In this document: positions 15,026 through 23,628 of the stretch, in pieces
How the letters are laid out: every line of letters starts with the position of its first letter
Position numbering within the stretch: the first letter of the stretch is position 1
NCBI RefSeq assembly: GCF_003258365.1
Contig: NZ_QHKM01000001.1
Span: 310,001-374,000, forward strand
Origin: Hymenobacter edaphi
GTDB lineage: Bacteria; Bacteroidota; Bacteroidia; Cytophagales; Hymenobacteraceae
Length of the DNA stretch: 64,000 nucleotides
Reading direction: 5' to 3'
The notes under the pieces: generated by a model
Database searches by the model: none
What the model saw: the letters and a program-made list of their open reading frames with translations, nothing else
Told to the model about the DNA's origin: nothing
Made by a program: the position numbers and the translations under genes

Positions 15026-18000
15026 TACCGCTCGGCCGGCTCGTACCGGGCCGCCTGCAGCACCTTTTTGTACTCCGAGGGAAACACCTTCACGAAGCGG
15101 CTGGCTTCCTCGGGCCAGTTGTCGAGCAGGAAGGCGGCCAGCCGGGAGCCGGTGAGCTGCTGGTGGCGCTGCAGCAGCTGCCGAATCTGGTCTTCGTCGT
15201 CGGCGTCGAGCGGGTCCAGCTCCACCATTTCCCGGTTGCAGTTGGCGGGGAAGCTCCCGTCCGGGTCGTACACCCAGGCTAGGCCCCCGCTCATGCCGGC
15301 GGCGAAGTTGCGCCCGGTGCGGCCCAGGATGAGGGCCCGGCCGCCGGTCATGTACTCGCAGCCGTGGTCCCCCACGCCTTCCACCACCGCCGTGGCCCCG
15401 GAGTTGCGCACCGCAAACCGTTCCCCGGCCTGCCCGCGCACGAACAGCTCCCCGGAGGTAGCCCCGTACAAGGCCACGTTGCCGATGATGATGTTCTGCT
15501 CGGGCACGTAGCGCGCTCCGGGCGGCGGACCGATAACCAGCTGCGCCCCGCTCAGGCCCTTGCCCACGTAGTCGTTGGCCTCGCCTTCAAGCTTGAAGGA
15601 CAGCCCTTTGGCGCAGAACGCCCCGAAGCTCTGCCCCGCCGAGCCGCGGAACGTGTAGTTGATGGTATCGGCGGGCAGCCCCGCGCCCTGGTAGCGCTTG
15701 GTTACCTCGTTCGAGAGCAAGGTGCCGATGGTGCGGTCGGTGTTGTGCACCCCGAACGTGGCGAAGACCGGAACCCGCTCGTTCAGCGCCGATTCGGCTT
15801 GCGCCAGCAGCTGCCAGTCGAGGATGTGGCTCAGGCCGTGGTCCTGCGCCTCGCTCTGATACAAGGTTCCGCCCGAGGGGTTGGGCACCGGTTGCAGCAG
15901 GTCGGTCAGGTCCAGAGTGCGGGCCTTCCAGTGCGTCAGGTTCTCGCGCACCTTCAGAAACTGCGGCCGGCCCACCATTTCCTGCACCGTGCGGAAGCCC
16001 AGTTCGGCCATGATTTCGCGCAGCTCCTCGGCCAGGAAGCGGAACAGGCTGACGATGTGCTCGGGCTGGCCGGTGAAGAGCTTGCGCAGCTCCGGGTCCT
16101 GCGTCGCCACGCCCACCGGGCAGGTGTTCAGGTGGCACTTACGCATCAGGATGCAGCCGCCCGCAATCAGGGCGGCCGTGGCCACGCCCCATTCCTCGGC
16201 GCCGAGCAGGGCCGCCACGGCCAGGTCGCGGCCGGTTTTCACCTGCCCGTCGGCCTGCAGCACCACCCGGCTGCGCAGCTGGTTGCGCACCAAGGTCTGG
16301 TGGGCTTCGGCCAGGCCCAGCTCCCAGGGCAGCCCGGCGTGCTTGATGGAGCTGATAGGGGAGGCGCCGGTGCCGCCGTCGTAGCCGGCAATCAGGATGA
16401 CGTCGGCGTGGGCCTTGGCGACGCCGGCCGCAATAGTGCCCACCCCGGCCTTCGACACCAGCTTCACGCTGATGCGGGCCGCGCGGTTGGCGTTCTTGAG
16501 GTCGAAGATGAGCTGGGCCAAATCCTCGATGGAGTAGATGTCGTGGTGGGGCGGGGGCGAGATGAGCCCGACCCCGGGCGTGGCGTGGCGCACCCGGGCA
16601 ATCCACTCGTCCACCTTGTGGCCCGGCAGCTGCCCGCCCTCACCGGGCTTGGCGCCCTGGGCCATCTTGATCTGCAGCTCGTCGGCGTTGGTCAGGTACT
16701 GGGCCGTCACGCCGAAGCGGGCCGAGGCCACTTGCTTGATGGCCGAGCGCATGGAGTCGCCGTTGGGGAGCCGCTCGTAGCGCATCGGGTCCTCGCCGCC
16801 CTCGCCGGTGTTGCTCTTGCCGCCGATGCGGTTCATGGCAATGGCCAGGGTGCTGTGCGCCTCGTGCGAGATGGAGCCAAACGACATGGCCCCGGTGGCA
16901 AAGCGCCGCATGATGTTTTCGGCCGGTTCGACCTCTTCGAGCGGAATAGCGGGCCGGTGCCGGGCAAAGTCCAGCAGCCCGCGCAGCGTGAACAGCCGCT
17001 CCTGCTGCTCGTTCACGAGGCGGGCGTAGCGTCGGTACACTTCGTAATTGTTCGTGCGGGTGGCGTGCTGCAGCAGGTGCACGGTTTCGGGATTGAACAT
17101 GTGCGCCTCCCCGCGCCGCCGCCACTGGTACACCCCGCCCTCCGGCAGCAGCGGCTGCTCCTCCGCCGACGAGGCCTTGAAGCCCTGAAACTGCTTGTAG
17201 AGCGTCTCCCGCGCTATTTCATCCAGCCCCAGCCCGCCGATGCGCGTCACCGCCCCGGTGAAATACCGGTTGACTACCGCCTGGTTGATACCCAGAATTT
17301 CAAACACCTGCGCGCCCTGGTACGACTGCAGGGTGCTGATGCCCATCTTCGAGAAAATCTTCAGCAGCCCGTCGCACACCGCCTTGATGTAGTTCTGCCG
17401 CAGCTTTTCGGCGTCGAGGCTGGTGCGCAGCTGCCCGCCCGCGTGCATGGTCTGCACCGTCGACAGCGCCAGGTACGGGTTGATGGCCGTGGCCCCGAAG
17501 GCCAGCAGACAGGCGAAATGGTGGACTTCCCACACGTCGCCGGCCTCCACCACCAGGCCCACCGAAGCACGGTTGCCCAGCCGGATCAGGTGGTGGTGCA
17601 CCGCCGACACGGCCAGCAAGGACGGAATCGGAGCGTGCTTGGAGTCCACGGCGCGGTCGGATAGGATGAGCACCTCGAAGCCGTCCCGCACCGCGTCCTC
17701 GGCGTAGCGGCACAGGCGGGCCAGGCCGTCGGCCAGGGCGCCGGGCTGCCCGTCGGCCTTGAAATAGGTCTGCAGGGTTTTGGCGTTGAACAGCCCCGTG
17801 TCGATGCTGCGCAGCTTTTCCAGCTCGTGGTTGGTCAGCACCGGCTGGCGCAGGGCCACGCAGTGGCAGTGCATCTTGTCCTCGTCGAGGATGTTACCAT
17901 TGTTGCCGATAAAGGTGGCCAGGCTCATCACCAGCCGCTCCCGGATCGGGTCGATGGGCGGGTTGGTGACCTGGGCAAAAAACTGCTTGAAGTAGCTCGA

Positions 18001-19545
18001 CAGGTGCTGGGGCTGGTCCGACAGCACCGCCAGCGGCACGTCCACGCCCATCGAGCCGATGGGTTCCTTGCCCTCCAGCGCCATCGGCGTAATCAGCGTG
18101 TCGATATCCTCGCGGGTGTAGCCGAACACCTGGTGGTACTTGAACACTGCGTCGGCCGCCAGGTCCGTAAACACCTGCCGGGGCTCGGGCAGCTCCTCCA
18201 GCCGAATCTGGTATTCCGCCAGCCACTGCCCGTACGGCTGCTGCCGCGCCGCCTGGGCCTTCAGCTCCTCGTCGGTGATAATCTTGCCCGCCCGCGTGTC
18301 AATGAGCAGCATCTTGCCCGGCTGCAAACGGCCTTTCTTGGTGATAATGCTTTCTTCGAGCGGCAGCACGCCGGTTTCGGAGGCTACCAGCACCCGGCCG
18401 TCGTCGGTGAGGGTGTAGCGCAGGGGGCGCAGGCCGTTGCGGTCCAGCATAGCCCCGAGCAGGTGGCCGTCGGTAAACAGCAGCGCGGCCGGACCGTCCC
18501 AGGGCTCCATAAACGTGGCGTGAAACTCGTAGAAGGCCTTTTTCAGCGGGTCCATCTGCTCGTTGCCGTCCCAGGCTTCGGGCACCAGCATCATCAGCAC
18601 GTGCGGCAAGGGCCGGCCCGAGTGCAGCAGCACCTCCACGATGTTGTCGAGGCAGGCCGAGTCCGACTGCTGGCTGTCGATAACCGGCAGCAGCATGTCC
18701 ATTTCCGCCCGCGTGAAGTAGGGCGACACGTAGCTGCGCACCCCGGCGTAAAACCAGTTCAGGTTGCCCCGCAGCGTGTTGATTTCGCCGTTGTGGGCCA
18801 AATGCCGGAACGGCTGGGCCAGCTTCCACGAGGGCAGCGTGTTCGTCGAAAAGCGCGAGTGCACCATCCCGAACGCCGACGTGACCCGCGCATCCGACAA
18901 ATCCGGGAAGTAGCTGCGCACCTGGCTGGTCCGCAGCTGCCCCTTATAGACGATATTCTGGCTCGACAGCGACGTGAAGTAAAAGTCATCAGCCGTTGGC
19001 ACTGTTTCGGCCACCGTCTTGGTGATGAAGCGCCGCAGCACGTACAGCTTCCGCTCGAAATCCTCGGCCGTAGCCAGCCCCGGCGGCCGCAGCACGAACA
19101 CCTGCTCAATGCTCGGTTCCGCCGCCAGGGCCGTCGGGCCGATGCCGGCGGGGTTCGTGGGTACTGGTCGATACCCGAGGATGGGCAGGCCCAGCTGCTT
19201 ACCCGCCGCGTTGATGATTTGGCGGCAGGCGGTTTGCGCCGTGGCGTCCTTGGGTAGAAACAGCATGCCCACGCCGTAGCCGCCGGGCTCGGGCAGCCGG
19301 ATGCTCAGGGCGGTGCATTCTTCGAGCAGAAACCAGTGGGGGAGTTGGAGCAGCAGCCCGGCGCCGTCGCCGGAATCTGCGTCGCAGCCGCAGGCGCCGC
19401 GGTGCTCCATGTTTTCCAACATGGTCAGCGCGTCGCTGATGATCTGGTGCGACTTCTGCCCGTTCAGGTACGCGATGAATCCCGTCCCACAGGCGTCGTG
19501 CTCGAACTCCGGGCGGTAGAGGCCCAGGGAAGGAGTTGGCGTCAT
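15025..19545 (-). CDS. gltB: Glutamate synthase large subunit
   Basis: 1506 aa, full length. The class II glutamine amidotransferase nucleophile is Cys19 (HDACGTGFIAYL), exposed after removal of an 18-residue propeptide. Central and FMN-binding synthase domains follow, with GEGGEDPMRYERL and the region PPPHHDIYSIEDLAQLI. The [3Fe-4S] ligands are in KCHLNTCPVGVATQD. The C-terminal GXGXG beta-helix carries GNVALYGATSGELFVRG. The amidotransferase releases ammonia from glutamine, which is channelled to 2-oxoglutarate. No regulator gene is adjacent. It stands first in a gltB-gltD unit, although the 209-bp gap with a hairpin may give unequal expression. Confidence 0.97.
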   Translation of the reverse strand: MTPTPSLGLYRPEFEHDACGTGFIAYLNGQKSHQIISDALTMLENMEHRGACGCDADSGDGAGLLLQLPHWFLLEECTALSIRLPEPGGYGVGMLFLPKDATAQTACRQIINAAGKQLGLPILGYRPVPTNPAGIGPTALAAEPSIEQVFVLRPPGLATAEDFERKLYVLRRFITKTVAETVPTADDFYFTSLSSQNIVYKGQLRTSQVRSYFPDLSDARVTSAFGMVHSRFSTNTLPSWKLAQPFRHLAHNGEINTLRGNLNWFYAGVRSYVSPYFTRAEMDMLLPVIDSQQSDSACLDNIVEVLLHSGRPLPHVLMMLVPEAWDGNEQMDPLKKAFYEFHATFMEPWDGPAALLFTDGHLLGAMLDRNGLRPLRYTLTDDGRVLVASETGVLPLEESIITKKGRLQPGKMLLIDTRAGKIITDEELKAQAARQQPYGQWLAEYQIRLEELPEPRQVFTDLAADAVFKYHQVFGYTREDIDTLITPMALEGKEPIGSMGVDVPLAVLSDQPQHLSSYFKQFFAQVTNPPIDPIRERLVMSLATFIGNNGNILDEDKMHCHCVALRQPVLTNHELEKLRSIDTGLFNAKTLQTYFKADGQPGALADGLARLCRYAEDAVRDGFEVLILSDRAVDSKHAPIPSLLAVSAVHHHLIRLGNRASVGLVVEAGDVWEVHHFACLLAFGATAINPYLALSTVQTMHAGGQLRTSLDAEKLRQNYIKAVCDGLLKIFSKMGISTLQSYQGAQVFEILGINQAVVNRYFTGAVTRIGGLGLDEIARETLYKQFQGFKASSAEEQPLLPEGGVYQWRRRGEAHMFNPETVHLLQHATRTNNYEVYRRYARLVNEQQERLFTLRGLLDFARHRPAIPLEEVEPAENIMRRFATGAMSFGSISHEAHSTLAIAMNRIGGKSNTGEGGEDPMRYERLPNGDSMRSAIKQVASARFGVTAQYLTNADELQIKMAQGAKPGEGGQLPGHKVDEWIARVRHATPGVGLISPPPHHDIYSIEDLAQLIFDLKNANRAARISVKLVSKAGVGTIAAGVAKAHADVILIAGYDGGTGASPISSIKHAGLPWELGLAEAHQTLVRNQLRSRVVLQADGQVKTGRDLAVAALLGAEEWGVATAALIAGGCILMRKCHLNTCPVGVATQDPELRKLFTGQPEHIVSLFRFLAEELREIMAELGFRTVQEMVGRPQFLKVRENLTHWKARTLDLTDLLQPVPNPSGGTLYQSEAQDHGLSHILDWQLLAQAESALNERVPVFATFGVHNTDRTIGTLLSNEVTKRYQGAGLPADTINYTFRGSAGQSFGAFCAKGLSFKLEGEANDYVGKGLSGAQLVIGPPPGARYVPEQNIIIGNVALYGATSGELFVRGQAGERFAVRNSGATAVVEGVGDHGCEYMTGGRALILGRTGRNFAAGMSGGLAWVYDPDGSFPANCNREMVELDPLDADDEDQIRQLLQRHQQLTGSRLAAFLLDNWPEEASRFVKVFPSEYKKVLQAARYEPAER

Positions 19546-19703
19546 TGGTAGCTAGTGCTAAGCGGGAATGCGGTAGGCAGGAGCGGAGCGAATCAGTAAG
19601 GTAGGATTCCTGGCGTTAGCAGACAACGAGTGCCACCGCTTGGGTATTAACTTTTTGTCATGGATACCTATTCGCCCAACATTCAGTAGCTTAAAAGCTG
19701 AAC

Positions 19704-20276
19704 TTGACCGCCGTGCCAACTCCTGCAAAATTCACGTTTGCTACGTCACTGACGCTTAACCTGTATGCTATGAGCATGGCGCTGCCCTTTGTGTTGCTCG
19801 TCATGGCCTCCCAACCTAAGGGCCTCGGCATTGGTGTGCTGTTGCTTGACTTCCTTGCGTTGTGTACCTTGTTGATTACCAGTATTATAATTACTGTTAA
19901 GGCCTGGAAGCGTGGGCGCGGGTGGCTTTATTCCGTTGGCGCAGTAGCAGCGGTGGTGCTGTTCTTTCTGTGCGTCAAGCCCATCCGCAAAACAGTGGAC
20001 TACTTCGGGTTCAAACTCAAGCAGCGCCATCTAGAGGTGCTGGTGCTGAATCCGAATAATTCCCAGCAACTAGATGCCACTGGAATCATGCGCGTCGAAA
20101 CGTCCCAGCCCGGCGTGCTTTTGTTCGTGGAAGATGGGGAGGCAAGTTACCAGTACTGGGGTGTGGCCTACTCCCCAATGGATAAAAAACCGAGCAGTCG
20201 TTACTTGGCCCATAAGCTGTATTACTGGCACCATCTGGAAGGTCACTGGTACAGTTGGGCACGGTATGATGATTGA
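19704..20276 (+). CDS. Hypothetical membrane protein
   Basis: 190 aa if it starts at the TTG at 19704; a GTG at 19713 is the alternative. Two or three hydrophobic helices lie between residues 20 and 105 (MALPFVLLVMAS, LLDFLALCTLLITSIIITV, VGAVAAVVLFFLCV). A soluble C-terminal part ends with an aromatic-rich tail YYWHHLEGHWYSWARYDD. GC is lower than in neighbouring genes. No family recognised. It stands 100 bp upstream of mmsA on the same strand but a separate promoter is likely for mmsA. Confidence 0.65.
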   Translation: MTAVPTPAKFTFATSLTLNLYAMSMALPFVLLVMASQPKGLGIGVLLLDFLALCTLLITSIIITVKAWKRGRGWLYSVGAVAAVVLFFLCVKPIRKTVDYFGFKLKQRHLEVLVLNPNNSQQLDATGIMRVETSQPGVLLFVEDGEASYQYWGVAYSPMDKKPSSRYLAHKLYYWHHLEGHWYSWARYDD

Positions 20277-20376
20277 TAAATATTCTAGATAGCGACGATT
20301 TTTTGCAAAATTTTCAAAAATAGCTTGCACGTGTGCCGCAAACCCATTACTTGCATCGGCTTAACAATTCGGTAAC

Positions 20377-21849
20377 ATGGAAGTCGCAGTTTTGAAGTAC
20401 CCGGCGGTCCGCAACTACGTCGCTGGTCAGTTTGTCGAAGACGCCGGGGCCCGCGCCCTCGACGTGTACAGCCCGCTCACCGGCGGAGTGATTTCTACGG
20501 TGCCCTTGTCGGGCGCTGCTGCCCTGGACAAAGCCGTCGAGGCCGCCAAAGCCGTGTTTCCCGCCTGGTCGGCCATGCCGATCAAGGAGCGGGTGCAGAT
20601 TTTCTACCGCTACAAAACCCTGCTGGAGCGCGACATGAAGGCCCTGGCCGACCTGGTGCAGGAGGAAAACGGCAAGACCTTCGACGAAGCCCGCGCCGAA
20701 GTGGAAAAGGCCATCGAACTGACCGAGTTTGCCTGCTCCATGCCCCAGTTGATTCAGGGCGAGTTTCTGGAAGTGAGCAAGGGCGTGGAAGCCCGGGTGG
20801 AGCGCAAGCCCCTGGGCGTAGTGGCCAGCATCGCGCCCTTCAACTTCCCCAACATGGTGCCGCACTGGACCATCCCCAACGCCCTGGTGCTCGGCAACTG
20901 CATGATCCTCAAGCCCTCGGAAGTAGTGCCGCTGAGCGCCGGCCGCATTGCCGAGCTGCTGAAAGAAGCCGGCCTGCCCGACGGCGTGCTCAACATCGTG
21001 CACGGCGACCGGGAAATCGTGGAAGCCATCTGTGACCATCCGGGCATCGAGGCCGTGTCGTTCGTGGGTTCCACCAAGATTGCCAAGGTGGTCTACATCC
21101 GCGCTACCTCGAACCTGAAGCGCTGCGTAGCCCTCGGCGGGGCCAAAAACCACCTGATGGTGCTGCCCGATGCCCACCCCGACATGACCGCCTCCAACGT
21201 GGCCGCCTCGATGTCGGGCTGCGCGGGGCAGCGCTGCATGGCCGGCTCCACGATGGTCGGAGTAGGGGCCGTCGACCACATCGTGCAGAAACTGGTGGAC
21301 GAGGCCCGCAAAATCGTGCCCGGGCAGAACCTGGGCTCGGTTATCAGCAAGGAAGCCAAGGAGCGTATCGAAAAGCACATCACCGAGGCTGAGGCTGCCG
21401 GCGCCAAGGTGCTGCTCGACGGCCGAGGCGCCCGCGTGGAAGGCCATGAGGACGGCTACTACGTGGGCCCCACCGTGGTCGACTACGTGACGCCCGACAT
21501 GCGCATTGCCCAGGAAGAAGTGTTCGGTCCGGTGCTGGCCATCCTGCGCACCAATACGCTGGACGAGGCGCTGGCCATCGAAAACGCCAACCCCTACGGC
21601 AACGCGGCGGCGGTATTCACCCAAAGCGGCAGCATGGCGCGCTACGTGATGGACCACGCCAACGCCGGCATGATTGGCGTCAACATCGGCGTGCCGGTGC
21701 CGCGGGAGCCGTTTTCCTTCGGCGGCTGGAACGAGTCGAAGTTCGGCGCCTGCGACATCACCGGCAAAAGCTCCATCGAATTCTGGACCCAGCTCAAGAA
21801 AACCACGACCAAGTGGAACCCCGAGTCGCGGGTAAACTGGATGAGCTAG
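20377..21849 (+). CDS. mmsA: CoA-acylating (methyl)malonate-semialdehyde dehydrogenase
   Basis: 490 aa from ATG at 20377, matching MmsA/IolA length. Aldehyde dehydrogenase features: IAPFNFPNMVPHW, the NAD-binding FVGSTKIA, and the nucleophile Cys287 in AGQRCMAGST; this family lacks the general-base Glu of hydrolytic aldehyde dehydrogenases. It converts malonate or methylmalonate semialdehyde, NAD and CoA to acetyl- or propionyl-CoA, CO2 and NADH. In this cluster it should finish the degradation of beta-alanine and beta-aminoisobutyrate derived from uracil and thymine. A possible -7 box (TTACTTGC, 20347-20354) with TTG near 20324 precedes it. A strong hairpin repeat separates it from the aminotransferase gene. 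Confidence 0.93.
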   Translation: MEVAVLKYPAVRNYVAGQFVEDAGARALDVYSPLTGGVISTVPLSGAAALDKAVEAAKAVFPAWSAMPIKERVQIFYRYKTLLERDMKALADLVQEENGKTFDEARAEVEKAIELTEFACSMPQLIQGEFLEVSKGVEARVERKPLGVVASIAPFNFPNMVPHWTIPNALVLGNCMILKPSEVVPLSAGRIAELLKEAGLPDGVLNIVHGDREIVEAICDHPGIEAVSFVGSTKIAKVVYIRATSNLKRCVALGGAKNHLMVLPDAHPDMTASNVAASMSGCAGQRCMAGSTMVGVGAVDHIVQKLVDEARKIVPGQNLGSVISKEAKERIEKHITEAEAAGAKVLLDGRGARVEGHEDGYYVGPTVVDYVTPDMRIAQEEVFGPVLAILRTNTLDEALAIENANPYGNAAAVFTQSGSMARYVMDHANAGMIGVNIGVPVPREPFSFGGWNESKFGACDITGKSSIEFWTQLKKTTTKWNPESRVNWMS

Positions 21850-21866
21850 CACGGCTTCGTAAGAAC

Positions 21867-21955
21867 GTCATGCTGAGCCTGTCGAAGCATCTCTACCGCT
21901 TCGTTGAATAAACCCAGACGAAGCGGTAGAGATGCTTCGACAGGCTCAGCATGAC
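21867..21955. repeat. Perfect 38-bp inverted repeat, GTCATGCTGAGC family
   Basis: 21867-21904 is the exact reverse complement of 21918-21955, with a 13-base loop. Each arm begins or ends with GTCATGCTGAGCCTGTCGAA. It belongs to a dispersed family also seen at 3121-3410, 27884-27910 and 48919-49037 and may terminate the mmsA transcript; there is no T-tract. Confidence 0.85.
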
Positions 21956-21988
21956 GGCCTGAATTATTACTGAGTGATTGTAGGCAGT

Positions 21989-21998
21989 AATAATTATT
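21989..21998. promoter_or_regulatory. AATAATTATT palindrome upstream of the aminotransferase gene
   Basis: Perfect 10-bp palindrome placed just before a TACATTTA -7 box at 22014-22021, with a half-site AATTATTA at 21962-21969. The same core recurs twice in front of the dihydropyrimidinase gene. It may be an operator for a regulator of this pathway. Confidence 0.4.
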
Positions 21999-22013
21999 CG
22001 CCGCTTTTTTGCC

Positions 22014-22021
22014 TACATTTA
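22014..22021 (+). promoter_or_regulatory. -7 box TACATTTA for the class III aminotransferase gene
   Basis: TACATTTA, with TTG at 21979-21981 as a possible, rather distant -33 element. It is 49 bp before the ATG at 22070, which favours that start over the ATG at 22034. Confidence 0.45.
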
Positions 22022-22069
22022 AAGAACGCCGCAATGCGTTCCTGTTCCCCTTTTCTTCCACAGCCAACA

Positions 22070-23422
22070 ATGGAAACGTTTACCGAAACCGACAAGGAGC
22101 AAATCCTGCGGGATAATCTGGACCATACCCTGTTTTCCTGGTCGAAACAGGCCGGGCTGAACCCGATCAGTGCCGAGCGTGCCGAGGGCGTGTATCTGTG
22201 GGACCGGGACGGTAAGCGCTACATCGATTTCTCGTCGCAGCTGATGAACGTCAACATCGGCCACGGCAACCAGAAAGTGACCGAAGCAGTGGCCGCCCAG
22301 ATGCGGGAGCTGAGCTACGTGTACCCCGGCATGATTACCAAGGCCCGGGGGGATTTGGGCAAGCGGTTGGCGGAAATCACCGCGCCGAACCTGACCAAGG
22401 CCTTCTTCACTCTGGGCGGGGCCGAGGCCATTGAAAACGCCATCAAGCTGGCCCGCATCTACACCGGCCGGCACAAGATTGTGTCGCTGTACCAGTCGTT
22501 TCACGGCGCTTCGTACGGGGCCATCAGCGTGGGCGGCGACCCGCGCAAGTTCGCCGTCGACTCGCAGGCCATGCCCGGCACGGTGCACGTCGAAAACCCC
22601 TACTTCTACCGCTGCCCCTGGTACAGCAGCACGCCCGAGGAGTGCGCCGAGCGGGCCGCCGCGGCCATGGAGCGCATCATCGGCTACGAGAATCCCGGCA
22701 GCGTGGCGGCCATCGTGCTGGAGGGCGAGTCGGGCACCTCGGGCTGCATCAAGTACCCGCCCGGCTACTGGCAGCGGGTGCGCGAAATCTGTGATAAACA
22801 CGGCATCCTGCTCATTGCCGACGAGGTCATGTCCGGTTTCGGGCGCACCGGCAAGTGGTTCGGCTCCGACCACCACGGCGTGAAAGTCGACCTGATGTGC
22901 ATGGCCAAGGGCATCACCGCCGGCTACCTGCCCCTGGGCGCCGTAATGGTGGACGACGCCATTGCCCACTACTTCGACGAGCGGCCGCTGCCGCTGGGCC
23001 TCACGTACTCGGCCCACCCCGTATCCTGCGCCGCCGCCGCGGCCGTGCTCGATATCTACGAGGAGGAAAATATGCTGCAGAACGTGCAGGAGCTGGGCCA
23101 CTACCTCGACGCCCGCGTCTGCGACCTGATGGGCCAGCACCCGAGCATCGGCGACTGGCGCAACACCGGCCTCTTCGGCTGCCTGGAGCTGGTGAAAAAC
23201 CGCGACACCAAGGAGCCCATGGCGCCCTGGAACGCCACGGCCGAGCAGATGGCGGTGATGAACCAGGTGGCGGCCAAAATCCGGGAGCTGGGCATGTACA
23301 CCTTCGTGCGCTGGAACCTCATCTTCATCGCGCCCCCGCTCAACATCACCAAAGACGAGCTGGACCAAGGCCTCGATATTATTTCCCAGGCCCTGCGCAT
23401 CGCCGATCAGCACGTAAATTAA
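22070..23422 (+). CDS. Class III PLP aminotransferase (probable beta-alanine / beta-aminoisobutyrate transaminase)
   Basis: 450 aa from ATG at 22070. Fold-type I class III features: FSSQLMNVNIGHGNQKV near the N-terminus, FHGASYGAISVGG, the cofactor-binding IADEVMSGFGRTGKWF, and the Schiff-base Lys280 in MAKGITAGYLPLGA. It should move the amino group of beta-alanine or beta-aminoisobutyrate to a keto acid such as pyruvate or 2-oxoglutarate. The product is malonate or methylmalonate semialdehyde, the MmsA substrate. This assignment rests on context, since class III members share these motifs. It lies between mmsA and hydA with its own probable promoter. Confidence 0.88.
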   Translation: METFTETDKEQILRDNLDHTLFSWSKQAGLNPISAERAEGVYLWDRDGKRYIDFSSQLMNVNIGHGNQKVTEAVAAQMRELSYVYPGMITKARGDLGKRLAEITAPNLTKAFFTLGGAEAIENAIKLARIYTGRHKIVSLYQSFHGASYGAISVGGDPRKFAVDSQAMPGTVHVENPYFYRCPWYSSTPEECAERAAAAMERIIGYENPGSVAAIVLEGESGTSGCIKYPPGYWQRVREICDKHGILLIADEVMSGFGRTGKWFGSDHHGVKVDLMCMAKGITAGYLPLGAVMVDDAIAHYFDERPLPLGLTYSAHPVSCAAAAAVLDIYEEENMLQNVQELGHYLDARVCDLMGQHPSIGDWRNTGLFGCLELVKNRDTKEPMAPWNATAEQMAVMNQVAAKIRELGMYTFVRWNLIFIAPPLNITKDELDQGLDIISQALRIADQHVN

Positions 23423-23477
23423 TCGGCGCTGTAACATGCAATTCAGGAGTCAATTCAGGCTCCTGAATTTTCAGTCG

Positions 23478-23489
23478 CAATAATTATTG
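23478..23489. promoter_or_regulatory. Palindrome CAATAATTATTG upstream of dihydropyrimidinase
   Basis: Perfect 12-bp palindrome in the 206-bp gap before hydA. A second, shorter copy (ATAATTAT at 23545-23552) follows 60 bp later. It shares the AATAATTATT core with 21989-21998, so it is a candidate operator. Confidence 0.45.
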
Positions 23490-23628
23490 GTAGTGTTTGT
23501 CGTCTCGCACTGCGCGGGGTAGGGTGGCTATTTTCTGCGCGGTAATAATTATGGCCTTGAGTAAATTGAAATCAGCGCGGAAAAGCTTATATTTTCCATC
23601 TGATTCCGGTACTTCTTTTCCCCGTTGA

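Noticed and set aside
15364-17664. Long open frame on the plus strand opposite gltB (766 codons)
   Set aside because: Antisense shadow; gltB on the other strand is complete with all catalytic residues.
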